DNA of 64,000 nt from Burkholderia sp. SRS-46 (GTDB lineage: Bacteria > Pseudomonadota > Gammaproteobacteria > Burkholderiales > Burkholderiaceae). The number at the start of each line of letters is the position of its first letter. Position 1 is the first letter of the stretch. Made by a program: the position numbers and the translations under genes. The DNA is taken from assembly GCF_004343775.1 (NCBI RefSeq), contig NZ_PTXL01000011.1:1-64000 (forward strand). Direction: 5' to 3'. The notes under the pieces were generated by a model. That model saw nothing but the letters and a program-made list of their open reading frames with translations. It was not told the origin of the DNA and searched no databases. Shown here one piece after another: positions 27,027 to 36,191 of the stretch.

Positions 27027-30000
27027 TCAATACACATCCCGCACATACCGCCGCTCCTTCGCCAGCCGCGCGACATACTCGCCCGCCTTCTCCTCCGACA
27101 TTCCGCCGTGCGAAGCCACCACCGCCTTCAGCGCCGCGTCGACATCCTTCGCCATCCGCGCCGCATCGCCGCACACGTAGAAATGCGCGCCCTCCTCCAG
27201 CCACGCGTACAGCTCCGCGCCGTGCTCGCGCATCCGGTCCTGCACGTACACCTTCTCCGCCTGGTCACGCGAGAACGCGAGATCGAGCCGCGTCAGGAAA
27301 CCGCTGTCGCGCATCCCCGTCAGCTCGTCGCGATAGTAGAAATCCGTCTGCGCGTGCTGCTCGCCGAAGAACAGCCAGTTGCGCCCGCGCGCGCCGCGCG
27401 CCTGGCGCTCGTGCAGGAAGCCGCGGAACGGCGCGACGCCGGTGCCGGGGCCGACCATCACGATCGGCACGTCGCCGCTCGCCGGCGGCCGGAAGTGCGC
27501 GGACTTCTGCACGAACACCGGCACGCGGCCGTCGTCCGCGCGATCCGCGAGGAACGTCGACGCGACGCCTTTGCGCGCACGCCGCCCGTTGTGATAGCGC
27601 ACGGCCGACACCGTCAGGTGAATCTCGTCGCGATGCGCGTTCGGGCTCGACGCGATCGAATACAGGCGCGGCTGCATCCGCTTGAGCATGCCGACCAGCT
27701 CCGCGCCCGACAGATCGACCGGGTACTCGTGCAGCACGTCGGCGAGCTGCTGGCCCCACAGCCAGTGCTTCAGCTCGGCCTTGCGCTCGTCGCCGAGCAG
27801 CGCCTTCAGCGCGCCGTTCGTGCTGCGCGCGGCAATGGTCGCGAGCGCGTCCGGATGCGGGCGCGTGATGTCGAAGTGCCGTGCGAGCGCGTCGCCGAGC
27901 CGCACGTCGCCGACGCCGGCCACCGTCACCGGCGTGTCGGCCTTCAGCGCGGTGATCTCGAGCAGCTCGTCGACGAGCGCCGGGCAGTTGGTCGGCCACA
28001 CGCCGAGCGCGTCGCCGGATTCGTATTCGAGGTTCGCGCCCGCGGTCGACAGCGACACGTAGCGCGTATCCTTCGCCGCGCCCGGCTCGTTGAGCCGCAG
28101 GTTCGCGACGAGCCGCGACGGCGCCGGGTGCGCCTTGGTCGGCAGCGCGCCCGACGGGATCATCCCCTCGGCCGGCACCGCGTGCAGCGCCGCGTCCTCC
28201 GCCTTGATCCGCGCGACGATGCGCTCGAGCCAGCGATCCGCGTCGGCCTGGAACTCGACGTCGCAATCGACGCGCGGCGACAGCCGCGCCGCGCCGAGCG
28301 CCGCGAGCCGCGCGTCGAGCTGGCGGCCGTGCCCGCAGAACTGGTCGTAGTTGCGGTCGCCGAACGCGAGCACCGCGAAGTGCACGCCCTCGAGGCGCGC
28401 GGCGCCGTCGGCGCGCAGCGCGTCCCAGAACTCGCGGCCGTTGTCGGGCGGATCGCCGTCGCCGAACGTGCTCGTCATCAGCAGCACGTATTGCGCCTTC
28501 GCGAGCGACGCGACCGGATAGTCGGCCATGCAGGTCGTGCGGATCTCGAAGCCCGCGTTCATCAGCTGCGTCGCGTAATCCTCGGTCAGCGATTCGATGT
28601 TGCCCGTCTGCGACGCCCACAGCAGCACGACCTTCGGCCGCGTGCGCACGATCCGCACGCCGCCCGGCGCGGCGGCCGCTTCGGCGTCGGCGCGCGGGGC
28701 GGCCAGCGGCGCGGCCGGCTCGCCGTGGCCGGGCCGCGCGCGGCTGAACAGGCCCGCGAGCATGCCGTCGAGCCACAGGCGCGTCGGCGCGGCGAGCGGC
28801 GCGCCCGCCGGCAGCACGGGCACGCCGCCCGCGCGGCGGCCGGCGTCGCTGCGCAGGCCGTTGACGAAGCCCGCGACGTACACGCGCTCCGCGTCGGAGA
28901 GCGCCGGCGGGGCCGTGTCGGCGATGCCGAGCGCGGCGGCGAAAGTATCGATGTCAGCCATGTCGAGTTCCTCGGACGCAGGGGCGCCGTGCGCGGTCGC
29001 CGGCTCCGGCCGGGCATCCGCGTCGGCCGTGCCGCGCTGCGGGGTGTCGTCGTCCGCGTGCGCGGCGGGAGCCGTGTGCACCCGGCTCAGCGCGACCGCG
29101 CAGCATTTCAGTTCGGGTTGCTGCGAGACCGGATCGATCGCGTCGTTGGTCACGGCGTTGATGCACAGGTCGTCGCCGTACACGTCGTTCCAGTGCATCG
29201 TCGCGAAGCAGTTGCCGGGCTGCACGCGCTCGGTCACGACGGCCGGCAGCACCGCGCGCCCGCGCCGCGAGCGGATCTCGACGCTGTCCTTCGCCGCGAT
29301 GCCGAGCGCGCGCGCATCCTCCGGATGAATTTCGACGAACGGGCGCGGGTTCAGCTTGTTCAGCATCGGGACCTTGCCCGTCTTCGTCATCGTGTGCCAC
29401 TGGTGCTGCAGCCGCCCGGTGTTCAGCACGATCGGGAATTCGCGGTCGGGCAGCTCGGCCGGCGCGACGTGCGGCCGCGCGAAGAACTGCGCCTTGCCCG
29501 ACGGCGTCGGGAACGCAAGGCGCGGCGCGCTGCCGTCCGCCGCCGTGCGCAGCGTCTGGCTCACGCCGTCGTTCAGGTAGCGCACCGGGTTGCGCTCATG
29601 CGCGGCGCCCGGCGCGCACGGCCACTGCAGCGGCGCGGCGGCGAGCGCCGCGTGGCTCGCGCCGCGCAGGTCGTAGCCGGTCGCCGGGTTCGAGAAGCGG
29701 ACGATCTCGTCGAACACGTCGGCGGCCGACGCATAGTCGAACGCGTCGCCGTACCCCATCGCGCGCGCGACTTCGGCGATGATCCGCCAGTCCGGCAGCG
29801 CTTCGCCGGGCGGCGCGATCGCCTGCCGCATCAGCGTCAGGTTGCGTTCGGAGTTGACCATCACCCCTTCGCCCTCGGCCCACAGCGCGCCCGGCAGCAG
29901 GATGTCCGCATAGCGGTTGGTCTCGGTATCGAGGAACGCATCCTGCGCGATCACGAGCTCGGCCGCCTGCAGGCCGGCGATCGCGTTCTGCCGGTTCGGC

Positions 30001-31226
30001 ACCGTCGCGACCGGGTTCGTGCAGACGATCCAGCACGCCTTCACCTCGCCCGCCGCCATCCGCTCGAACAGGTCGACGGTGCCGTTGCCGGTTTCGGTGC
30101 GCAGCGTGCCGCGCGGCACCTGCCAGAGATCCTCGACGAACTGCCGGTCCGCATCCGACAGCACCGAGCGCTGGCCCGGCAGCCCCGGCCCCATGTAGCC
30201 CATCTCGCGCCCGCCCATCGCGTTCGGCTGGCCGGTCAGCGAGAACGGCCCGCTGCCGGGCCGGCACAGCGCGCCGGTCGCGAGGTGCAGGTTGCAGATC
30301 GCGTTGGTGTTCCACACGCCGTGGGTACTCTGGTTGAGGCCCATCGTCCAGCAGCTCATCCACTGCCGCGCGTCGCCGATCCACTCGGCCGCGCGGCGGA
30401 GGTCGGCTTCGGCGAGCCCGGTGATCCCGGCGACCTTCTCCGGCGTGTAGTCGGCGAGGAACGCGGGCATCGCGTCCCACCCTTCGGTGAATTCGGCGAT
30501 GAACGCGGCGTCGGTCTTGCCGTTCGCGTGCAGCAGGTGCAGCAGCCCGTTCATCAGCGCGAGATCGGTGCCCGCGCAGATCTGCAGGAACAGGTCCGCC
30601 TTGTCCGCGGTGCCGGTGCGCCGCGGATCGACGACGATCAGCTTCGCGCCGGCCTTCACGCGGTCCATCATCCGCAGGAACAGGATCGGGTGGCAGTCCG
30701 CCATGTTCGCGCCGATCACGAAGAACAGGTCCGCGCGATCGAAGTCCTGGTACGAGCCCGGCGGGCCGTCCGCGCCGAGCGACAGCTTGTAGCCGCTGCT
30801 CGCGCTCGCCATGCACAGCCGCGAGTTCGACTCGATCCGGTTGGTGCCGACGAAACCCTTCGCGAGCTTGTTGATCAGGTACTGCGCCTCGATCGACATC
30901 TGGCCGGACACGTAGAACGACAGCGCGTCCGGGCCGTGCGCATCGAGCACCGCGCGCAGGCGGCGGCCGGTTTCGCCGATCGCGTCGCGCACCGGCAGCG
31001 GCACGAGGTCGTCCTCGCGCGCGCGGCGCACGAACGCGCCCTCGAGCCGCCCCGATTTGCGCAGCGCGACGTGCGCCGACGAGCCTTTGGTGCAGAGCCG
31101 CCCGAAGTTGGTCGGGTGGTCGGGGTCGCCGGACACCTTGACGACCTCGCCGTCCTCGACGTGCAGCACCATCCCGCAGCCGACGCCGCAGTACGGGCAC
31201 ACGGTCTTCACGTTCGTCGCGGCCAT
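27027..31226 (-). CDS. Assimilatory nitrate reductase fused to a CysJ-like flavoprotein reductase
   Basis: 1399 residues, about twice a normal catalytic subunit. The N-terminal part (about 1-700) is a molybdopterin-guanine-dinucleotide oxidoreductase with a [4Fe-4S] site (VCPYCGVGCGM, fourth Cys in GRLCTKG), a LCMASASSGYK segment and the C-terminal molybdopterin domain. After an Ala-rich linker (about 700-860) follows a flavodoxin domain (LLWASQTGNIESL, STFGDGDPPDN, FGDRNYDQFCG), an FAD-binding domain (RLYSIASSPNAHRDEIHL) and an NADP-binding domain (MVGPGTGVAPFRGFL; YVCGDAARMAKDV). A single polypeptide can therefore pass electrons from NADPH through FAD and FMN to the molybdenum centre. It is last in the narK-nirB-nirD operon, 16 bp after nirD. 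Confidence 0.95.
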   Translation of the reverse strand: MAATNVKTVCPYCGVGCGMVLHVEDGEVVKVSGDPDHPTNFGRLCTKGSSAHVALRKSGRLEGAFVRRAREDDLVPLPVRDAIGETGRRLRAVLDAHGPDALSFYVSGQMSIEAQYLINKLAKGFVGTNRIESNSRLCMASASSGYKLSLGADGPPGSYQDFDRADLFFVIGANMADCHPILFLRMMDRVKAGAKLIVVDPRRTGTADKADLFLQICAGTDLALMNGLLHLLHANGKTDAAFIAEFTEGWDAMPAFLADYTPEKVAGITGLAEADLRRAAEWIGDARQWMSCWTMGLNQSTHGVWNTNAICNLHLATGALCRPGSGPFSLTGQPNAMGGREMGYMGPGLPGQRSVLSDADRQFVEDLWQVPRGTLRTETGNGTVDLFERMAAGEVKACWIVCTNPVATVPNRQNAIAGLQAAELVIAQDAFLDTETNRYADILLPGALWAEGEGVMVNSERNLTLMRQAIAPPGEALPDWRIIAEVARAMGYGDAFDYASAADVFDEIVRFSNPATGYDLRGASHAALAAAPLQWPCAPGAAHERNPVRYLNDGVSQTLRTAADGSAPRLAFPTPSGKAQFFARPHVAPAELPDREFPIVLNTGRLQHQWHTMTKTGKVPMLNKLNPRPFVEIHPEDARALGIAAKDSVEIRSRRGRAVLPAVVTERVQPGNCFATMHWNDVYGDDLCINAVTNDAIDPVSQQPELKCCAVALSRVHTAPAAHADDDTPQRGTADADARPEPATAHGAPASEELDMADIDTFAAALGIADTAPPALSDAERVYVAGFVNGLRSDAGRRAGGVPVLPAGAPLAAPTRLWLDGMLAGLFSRARPGHGEPAAPLAAPRADAEAAAAPGGVRIVRTRPKVVLLWASQTGNIESLTEDYATQLMNAGFEIRTTCMADYPVASLAKAQYVLLMTSTFGDGDPPDNGREFWDALRADGAARLEGVHFAVLAFGDRNYDQFCGHGRQLDARLAALGAARLSPRVDCDVEFQADADRWLERIVARIKAEDAALHAVPAEGMIPSGALPTKAHPAPSRLVANLRLNEPGAAKDTRYVSLSTAGANLEYESGDALGVWPTNCPALVDELLEITALKADTPVTVAGVGDVRLGDALARHFDITRPHPDALATIAARSTNGALKALLGDERKAELKHWLWGQQLADVLHEYPVDLSGAELVGMLKRMQPRLYSIASSPNAHRDEIHLTVSAVRYHNGRRARKGVASTFLADRADDGRVPVFVQKSAHFRPPASGDVPIVMVGPGTGVAPFRGFLHERQARGARGRNWLFFGEQHAQTDFYYRDELTGMRDSGFLTRLDLAFSRDQAEKVYVQDRMREHGAELYAWLEEGAHFYVCGDAARMAKDVDAALKAVVASHGGMSEEKAGEYVARLAKERRYVRDVY

Positions 31227-31242
31227 GGTCGCTCCGGGCCGC

Positions 31243-31590
31243 TCAGGCCGCGACCCACACGACGCCGTCCTCGATGCGCGACGGATACGTGCTGATCGAC
31301 TGCTCGGGCGCTTCGAGGCATTCGCCGGTGCGCAGGTCGAAGTGATGCTTGTACAGCGGCGACGCGACGACGATCCGCTCGCCGAGGCTGCCGATCAGGC
31401 CGCGCGACATCACCGCCGCCTGCGACGCCGGGTCGACGTTGTGGATCGCGAACACACCGCCGGCCGCGTGCGCGACGTTGAACACGGCGATCTGCTCGCC
31501 GTTGACGAGCGCGCACACGCCGGTGTTCGGCACGATCTCGTCGATCGCGCAGACGCGGGTCCAGGATTCGTGGCTCGATGCGTGGCTCAT
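31243..31590 (-). CDS. nirD: Nitrite reductase (NADH) small subunit
   Basis: 115 residues starting MSHASSHESWTRVCAIDEIV. This is a Rieske-like fold (NVAHAAGGVFAIHNVDP; VVASPLYKHHFDLRTGECLE). The Rieske Cys-His pairs are not preserved, as is usual for NirD, so no iron-sulfur centre is expected. It associates with NirB for assimilatory reduction of nitrite to ammonium. It lies 35 bp after nirB and 16 bp before the nitrate reductase. Confidence 0.93.
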   Translation of the reverse strand: MSHASSHESWTRVCAIDEIVPNTGVCALVNGEQIAVFNVAHAAGGVFAIHNVDPASQAAVMSRGLIGSLGERIVVASPLYKHHFDLRTGECLEAPEQSISTYPSRIEDGVVWVAA

Positions 31591-31625
31591 GGCTTGCTCC
31601 TTGTTGACGATGATCGGGATGGGCT

Positions 31626-34178
31626 TCAGGCGGTTTCGGTTTCGAGCACCACCGGAATCTCGATGCGCTTGCCGCGCACGCGCTCCTCGGGCGTCGCGGG
31701 GCGAATCTGGCCGCGCGTCTCGACGAACGCGATGTTCGCGTCGGGCGCGTCGCTGTTCACGAAGTGGCGGAAGCGCTTGCGCGTCTCGGGATCGGTGACG
31801 GCCTTCTTCCACTCGCATTCGTAGGTGTCGACCACGTGCTGCAGGTCCGCCTCCAGTTCGGCGGCCAGGCCGAGCTTGTCGTGCACGACCACGTCGATCA
31901 GGTAGTCCAGCCCGCCTTCGAGGTTGTCGCGCCACACGCTCGTGCGCTGCAGCCGGTCCGCGGTGCGGATGTAGAACATCAGGAAGCGGTCGATGTAGCG
32001 GAGCAGCGTGTCGTGGTCGAGGTCGGAAGCGAGCAGTTCCGCATGGCGCGGCTTCATCCCGCCGTTGCCGCACACGTACAGGTTCCAGCCCTTCTCGGTC
32101 GCGATGATGCCGACGTCCTTGCCCTGCGCCTCCGCGCATTCGCGCGTGCAGCCCGACACGCCGAACTTGATCTTGTGCGGCGCGCGCAGGCCCTTGTAGC
32201 GGTTCTCGATCTCGATCGCGAGGCCGACCGAATCGTCGACGCCGTAGCGGCACCACGTCGAGCCGACGCACGACTTCACGGTGCGCAGCGACTTGCCGTA
32301 CGCATGGCCCGACTCGAAGCCCGCGGCGATCAGCTCTTCCCAGATCAGCGGCAGCTGCTCGACGCGCGCGCCGAACAGGTCCACCCGCTGGCCGCCGGTG
32401 ATCTTCGTGTAGAGGCCGTATTTCTTCGCGACCTGGCCGACCGCGATCAGCCCTTCCGGCGTGACTTCGCCGCCCGCCATGCGCGGCACGACCGAATACG
32501 TGCCGTCGCGCTGGATGTTCGCGAGGTAGTAGTCGTTCGAATCCTGCAGGCCGGCGTGCTCCTTCTTCAGCACGAACTCGTTGAAGCACGACGCGAGGAT
32601 GCCCGCGACCGCCGGCTTGCAGACGTCGCAGCCGAGGCCGTGGCCGTGCTTCGCGAGCAGCGCGTCGAAGGTCGTGATCCGCTCGACGCGGATCAGGTGG
32701 AACAGCTCCTGGCGCGAGAACGGGAAGTGCTCGCAGAGGTGGTTGTTGACCGCGAGGCCCTGCTTCTTCATCTCGGCCTTCATGACCTGCGTGACGAGCG
32801 GCACGCAGCCGCCGCACGACGTGCCCGCGCCCGTGCACGACTTCAGCGCGCCGATGCTGGTCGCGCCGCCGGCCACCGCCGCGCACAGCTGCGACTTCGA
32901 CACGTTGTTGCACGAGCAGATCTGCGCGCCGTCGGGCAGCGCGTCGACGCCGAGCGCGGGCTTCGCCGCGCCGTCCGACGCCGGCAGGATCAGGAATTCC
33001 GGCGCGTCGGGCAGCTCGATGCGGTTCAGCATCATCTGCAGCAGCGTGCCGTATTCGGCCGCGTCGCCCACCATCACCGCGCCGTGCAGGAACTTGCCGC
33101 AGTCGGACACGACGAGCTTCTTGTAGACCTGCTTGCGCTCGTCCGCGTACTGGTAGGTGCGGCTGCCGGCCGTCGCACCGTGCGCGTCGCCGATGCTCGC
33201 GACGTCCACGCCCATCAGCTTCAGCTTCGTGCTCAGGTCCGCGCCGGCAAAGGCCGCGGCTTCGCCCGCCAGCTGCTTCGCGACCACCCGCGCCATGTCG
33301 TAGCCCGGCGCGACGAGGCCGTACACCATGCCGTTCCACGCCGCGCATTCGCCGATCGCGTAGATGTCCGGGTCGCTCGTGCGGCAGCTGTCGTCGATCG
33401 CGACGCCGCCGCGCGGGCCGAGGTCGAGCCCGCATGCGCGCGCCAGCTCGTCGCGCGGGCGGATGCCGGCCGAGAACACGATCATGTCGGTGTCGAGGTG
33501 CGTGCCGTCGGCGAACTGCATCCGGTGCGTGCCTGCCTCACCGTCGACGATCTCGAGCGTGTTCTTGCCGGTATGCACCTGCACGCCGAGCGCCTCGATC
33601 TTCGCGCGCAGCATGCGGCCGCCGCCGTCGTCGACCTGCACCGCCATCAGGCGCGGCGCGAATTCGACCACGTGCGTGTCGAGCCCCAGGTCGCGCAGCG
33701 CCTTCGCGCATTCGAGCCCGAGCAGGCCGCCGCCCACCACCACGCCGCGCTTCGTGTGCGCCCCGCATGCCTGCATCGCCTCGAGATCCTCGATCGTGCG
33801 GTACACGAAGCAGTCCGCGCGGTCGCGCCCCGGCACCGGCGGCACGAACGGCCGCGAACCGGTCGCGAGCACCAGCTTGTCGTACGCGAGCGTTTCGCCG
33901 GACGCGAGCGTGACCGTGTGCGCGTCGCGGTCGATCGACGCGACCTGGGCGTTCAGGCGCAGGTCGAGGTGCGGGTGATCCGCGAAGAAGCCCGGCGCGA
34001 CCAGCGACAGCTCGTCCGCCGACTTGCCCGAGAAGAATTCGGACAGGTGCACGCGGTCGTACGCGGGGCGTGGCTCCTCGCCGAGCACGGTCACCTGCAG
34101 CGCGCCCGGGGCGTGCGCCGCGACGCATTCGAGCAGCTTGTGACCGACCATGCCGTGACCGATGACGATGAGTTTCAT
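31626..34178 (-). CDS. nirB: Nitrite reductase (NADH) large subunit
   Basis: 850 residues starting MKLIVIGHGMVGHKLLECVA, the usual size. The FAD/NADH Rossmann region covers about 1-300 (VVGGGLLGLECAKAL near 146-160). A BFD-like [2Fe-2S] domain follows (CSCNNVSKSQLCAAV, then CTGAGTSCGGC). The C-terminal half is the sirohaem-[4Fe-4S] module with SCVGSTWCRYG and SGCTRECAEAQGKD supplying four Cys ligands. It reduces nitrite to ammonium with six electrons. It is 20 bp downstream of the transporter gene in one operon, and the sirohaem demand explains the divergent cobA gene. Confidence 0.96.
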   Translation of the reverse strand: MKLIVIGHGMVGHKLLECVAAHAPGALQVTVLGEEPRPAYDRVHLSEFFSGKSADELSLVAPGFFADHPHLDLRLNAQVASIDRDAHTVTLASGETLAYDKLVLATGSRPFVPPVPGRDRADCFVYRTIEDLEAMQACGAHTKRGVVVGGGLLGLECAKALRDLGLDTHVVEFAPRLMAVQVDDGGGRMLRAKIEALGVQVHTGKNTLEIVDGEAGTHRMQFADGTHLDTDMIVFSAGIRPRDELARACGLDLGPRGGVAIDDSCRTSDPDIYAIGECAAWNGMVYGLVAPGYDMARVVAKQLAGEAAAFAGADLSTKLKLMGVDVASIGDAHGATAGSRTYQYADERKQVYKKLVVSDCGKFLHGAVMVGDAAEYGTLLQMMLNRIELPDAPEFLILPASDGAAKPALGVDALPDGAQICSCNNVSKSQLCAAVAGGATSIGALKSCTGAGTSCGGCVPLVTQVMKAEMKKQGLAVNNHLCEHFPFSRQELFHLIRVERITTFDALLAKHGHGLGCDVCKPAVAGILASCFNEFVLKKEHAGLQDSNDYYLANIQRDGTYSVVPRMAGGEVTPEGLIAVGQVAKKYGLYTKITGGQRVDLFGARVEQLPLIWEELIAAGFESGHAYGKSLRTVKSCVGSTWCRYGVDDSVGLAIEIENRYKGLRAPHKIKFGVSGCTRECAEAQGKDVGIIATEKGWNLYVCGNGGMKPRHAELLASDLDHDTLLRYIDRFLMFYIRTADRLQRTSVWRDNLEGGLDYLIDVVVHDKLGLAAELEADLQHVVDTYECEWKKAVTDPETRKRFRHFVNSDAPDANIAFVETRGQIRPATPEERVRGKRIEIPVVLETETA

Positions 34179-34198
34179 GATGGGATTTCCTCGAACGA

Positions 34199-35524
34199 TC
34201 AGTTTGCGATGCCGCTTGCGGCCAGCGCGCGCTCGCGCAGCGCCGCCTCGCGGGCCTTGTGTTCTTCGCTGAAGCGCACCGCCATCGCGCACAGCGCCGA
34301 CACGGTGACGATCAGGCCGAGCAGGCTCAGCGTGTGCTGCACGTCGCCGATGCCCTTCAGCAGGAAGCCCGCCGCGACCGCGCCCACGTTGCCGCCCGCG
34401 CCGACGATGCCCGCGACGCCGCCGAGCGCCTTGCGGTCGATGAACGGCACGAGCGCGTAGGTCGCGCCGCATGCCATGTGCGTGAACAGGCCGAAGGTCA
34501 GCATCGCGACCAGCGCGATGCCGATGCCGTTCGCATGCGAGAACCAGATCAGCCCGAGCCCTTCGCCGACGATCAGCACGCACAGCAGCGTCGCGCGCAC
34601 GTCGAGGCTGCGGCGCGCGGCGACCTTGTCCGACAGCCAGCCGCCGAGCGCGCGGGCGAACAGCGCGAGCACGCCGAACAGGCCCGCGGCAAAGCCCGCG
34701 TCCTTCAGCGACAGGTTGAAGTGATCGACGTAATACAGCGCGGCGACGTTGTGGATGAACACCTCGACGCCGAAGCACGCGCCGTACGTGACGAACAGCA
34801 TCCACACGCGGTAGTTCGCGCACGCGGCGGCAAAGCTCGCCCAGCCGCCCTTCTTGCCGCTGTCGATCGTCACGCCCTGCTTGCGCAGCGCGACGAAATC
34901 GCCTTGCGGGCAATCCTGCGTATAGCGCCAGTAGACCCACGCCATCGCGAGCATCGCGACGCCCGGCACGGCGAGCGCGACGCGCCACGCGGACGCATCG
35001 CCGAAGCCGAGCATCAGCGCGGCCGCGACCAGCAGCGGCAGGAACGCCTGCGCCGCGCCCGCGCCGGCGTTGCCCCAGCCGGCCGAGGTCGCGTTCGCGG
35101 TGCCGACGACGTTCGGCGCGAACATCACCGACGTGTGGTACTGCGTGATCACGAAGCTCGCGCCCACCGCGCCGATGCCGAGCCGGCACAGCAGGAACGT
35201 CAGGTAGTCATGGCTGAACGACACCGCGAACACCGGAATCGCGCCGATCGCGAGCAGCCCCGCATACACGCGCCGCGGGCCGTAGCGGTCGCACAGCGGG
35301 CCGACCACCAGCCGCACGACGATCGTCGCGGCCACCGCGGCGATGTTGATGTTCGCGACTTGCGCGGCGCTCAGGTGGAATTCGCGCGCGATCAGCGGCA
35401 TCAGCGGCGCGCACGCGAACCACGCGAAGAAGCAGACGAAAAACGCCATCCACGTCAGATGGAACGCGCGCATCGGCGCACTGCGGAAACTGAAGAGATC
35501 GATGCGGGTAGCTTTCTCGGACAT
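34199..35524 (-). CDS. Nitrate/nitrite MFS transporter (NarK/NasA family)
   Basis: 441 residues with 12 predicted membrane helices. Family signatures include an early helix WMAFFVCFFAWFACAPLMPL, the Arg-bearing segment VVRLVVGPLCDRYGPRRVYA, and the nitrate-signature Gly/Asn-rich helices GWGNAGAGAAQAFLPLLVA and GVAGIVGAGGNVGAVAAGF. It imports nitrate for the enzymes encoded downstream. It is the first gene of the operon; its ATG lies 12 bp after the T-run of a strong intrinsic terminator, so the whole operon depends on read-through. Confidence 0.95.
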   Translation of the reverse strand: MSEKATRIDLFSFRSAPMRAFHLTWMAFFVCFFAWFACAPLMPLIAREFHLSAAQVANINIAAVAATIVVRLVVGPLCDRYGPRRVYAGLLAIGAIPVFAVSFSHDYLTFLLCRLGIGAVGASFVITQYHTSVMFAPNVVGTANATSAGWGNAGAGAAQAFLPLLVAAALMLGFGDASAWRVALAVPGVAMLAMAWVYWRYTQDCPQGDFVALRKQGVTIDSGKKGGWASFAAACANYRVWMLFVTYGACFGVEVFIHNVAALYYVDHFNLSLKDAGFAAGLFGVLALFARALGGWLSDKVAARRSLDVRATLLCVLIVGEGLGLIWFSHANGIGIALVAMLTFGLFTHMACGATYALVPFIDRKALGGVAGIVGAGGNVGAVAAGFLLKGIGDVQHTLSLLGLIVTVSALCAMAVRFSEEHKAREAALRERALAASGIAN

Positions 35525-35536
35525 AGCTCATTCACC

Positions 35537-35598
35537 AAACAAAAACGGCGTCCTGCGCATCCGGTCACCTGTCGTGACCTGATGCGTAGGACGCCGTT
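35537..35598 (-). terminator. Leader terminator (attenuator) immediately before the narK-type gene
   Basis: In the transcript an 18-nt arm (minus-strand copy of 35581-35598, AACGGCGTCCTACGCATC) pairs with the arm encoded at 35544-35561, with one G-U-type mismatch. The stem is capped by a 6-bp inner helix GGTCAC/GTGACC with loop GACAG and followed by TTTTTGTTT. This is a canonical intrinsic terminator placed inside the leader, 12 bp before the first start codon, so it must be overcome for operon expression. Confidence 0.92.
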
Positions 35599-35662
35599 GC
35601 CCATGAAGCCCGTTGCCGGGCGCGTCGATAATCGGTGCTGCGGGCCAATCGCCGTTGATTGG
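35589..35662 (-). promoter_or_regulatory. Two-hairpin ANTAR-type antiterminator (probable NasT target)
   Basis: Hairpin P1 (35645-35662) is CCAATC-AACGGC-GATTGG, a 6-bp stem with a hexaloop. Hairpin P2 (35589-35602) is GGGC-AACGGC-GTCC, a 4-bp stem with one G-U pair and the identical hexaloop. Both loops have A at position 1 and G at position 4, the residues known to be required by ANTAR proteins. P2 uses 10 nt of the terminator's 5' arm, so P2 and the terminator exclude each other. The nasT gene lies about 1.4 kb away on the opposite strand. Confidence 0.85.
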
Positions 35663-35676
35663 CTCGATCGAGACTA

Positions 35677-35692
35677 TGCAAGCGCCGTGCCA
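35677..35692 (-). promoter_or_regulatory. Sigma-54 (-24/-12) promoter of the nitrate operon
   Basis: The minus strand reads TGGCACGGCGCTTGCA, an exact fit to TGGCACG-N4-TTGCA with the GG and GC elements correctly spaced. Transcription should start near 35667, about 5 nt before the P1 hairpin, so the leader would begin directly with the antiterminator. Confidence 0.85.
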
Positions 35693-35790
35693 TGTCGAGC
35701 TCCATCCCATCGTATGACGGTTTGCGGCGTGTTCAAGCGATACGAAGCCCGTATTTGAGCTGGATCAGCGACGCGTCGTGATGCAGCGAG

Positions 35791-35853
35791 GCACAGTTGT
35801 GGTGCGATGCAGCACTGCCGCCGTGCCGCATCGCGGTGCACGCTCGTGGTGAA
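35791..35853. promoter_or_regulatory. Candidate NtrC enhancer sites upstream of the sigma-54 promoter
   Basis: Two dyads resemble TGCACC-N5-GGTGCA: GCACAGTTGTGGTGC at 35791-35805 (GCAC-N7-GTGC preserved) and TGCACGCTCGTGGTGAA at 35837-35853 (10 of 12 consensus positions). They lie about 130 and 180 bp before the predicted start, a normal enhancer distance. The match is imperfect and no binding data can be read from sequence. I saw nothing else supported between 35854 and the cobA start. Confidence 0.5.
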
Positions 35854-36191
35854 TCGCGCACGCGCATGCGGCATCGCACCGGTGCGCGCGCACGCGCGCC
35901 GGCATCCCGGTCAGCCGGCCCTGCGCCGCCGCGCACGATGCAACCTCGCGCCCGGCGAAAGCTGGCCCGGATATTGCTCGAAGGTGGGAAGACATCGGCA
36001 ATGGCGCCGATGTGCGGTACCCGCAGCACGCGCGCCCGCCGTCACGGCCGGGGCATCCGGACAACGGCGTCCCTCCGTGCCGACACGCACGGACGGATGC
36101 CGTTGTCGCTTCGACGCACGCGTGCGGGCCACCGCACCGGAACCCGCCTCACACTCGACCGCCACGCACGCGTGGCAATGGGACATCGATC

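Noticed and set aside
26832..31295. A 1487-codon plus-strand frame opposite the nitrate reductase
   Set aside because: Same antisense effect; the minus-strand protein has all cofactor motifs.
35609..35622. GCCCG-GCAA-CGGGC stem in the narK leader as an ANTAR hairpin
   Set aside because: It closes on a GNRA tetraloop, not a hexaloop with A1 and G4; it may simply space the two real hairpins.
35880..35900. GCACCGGTGC as a third NtrC site
   Set aside because: The half-sites are adjacent without the 5-base spacer needed for an NtrC dimer.
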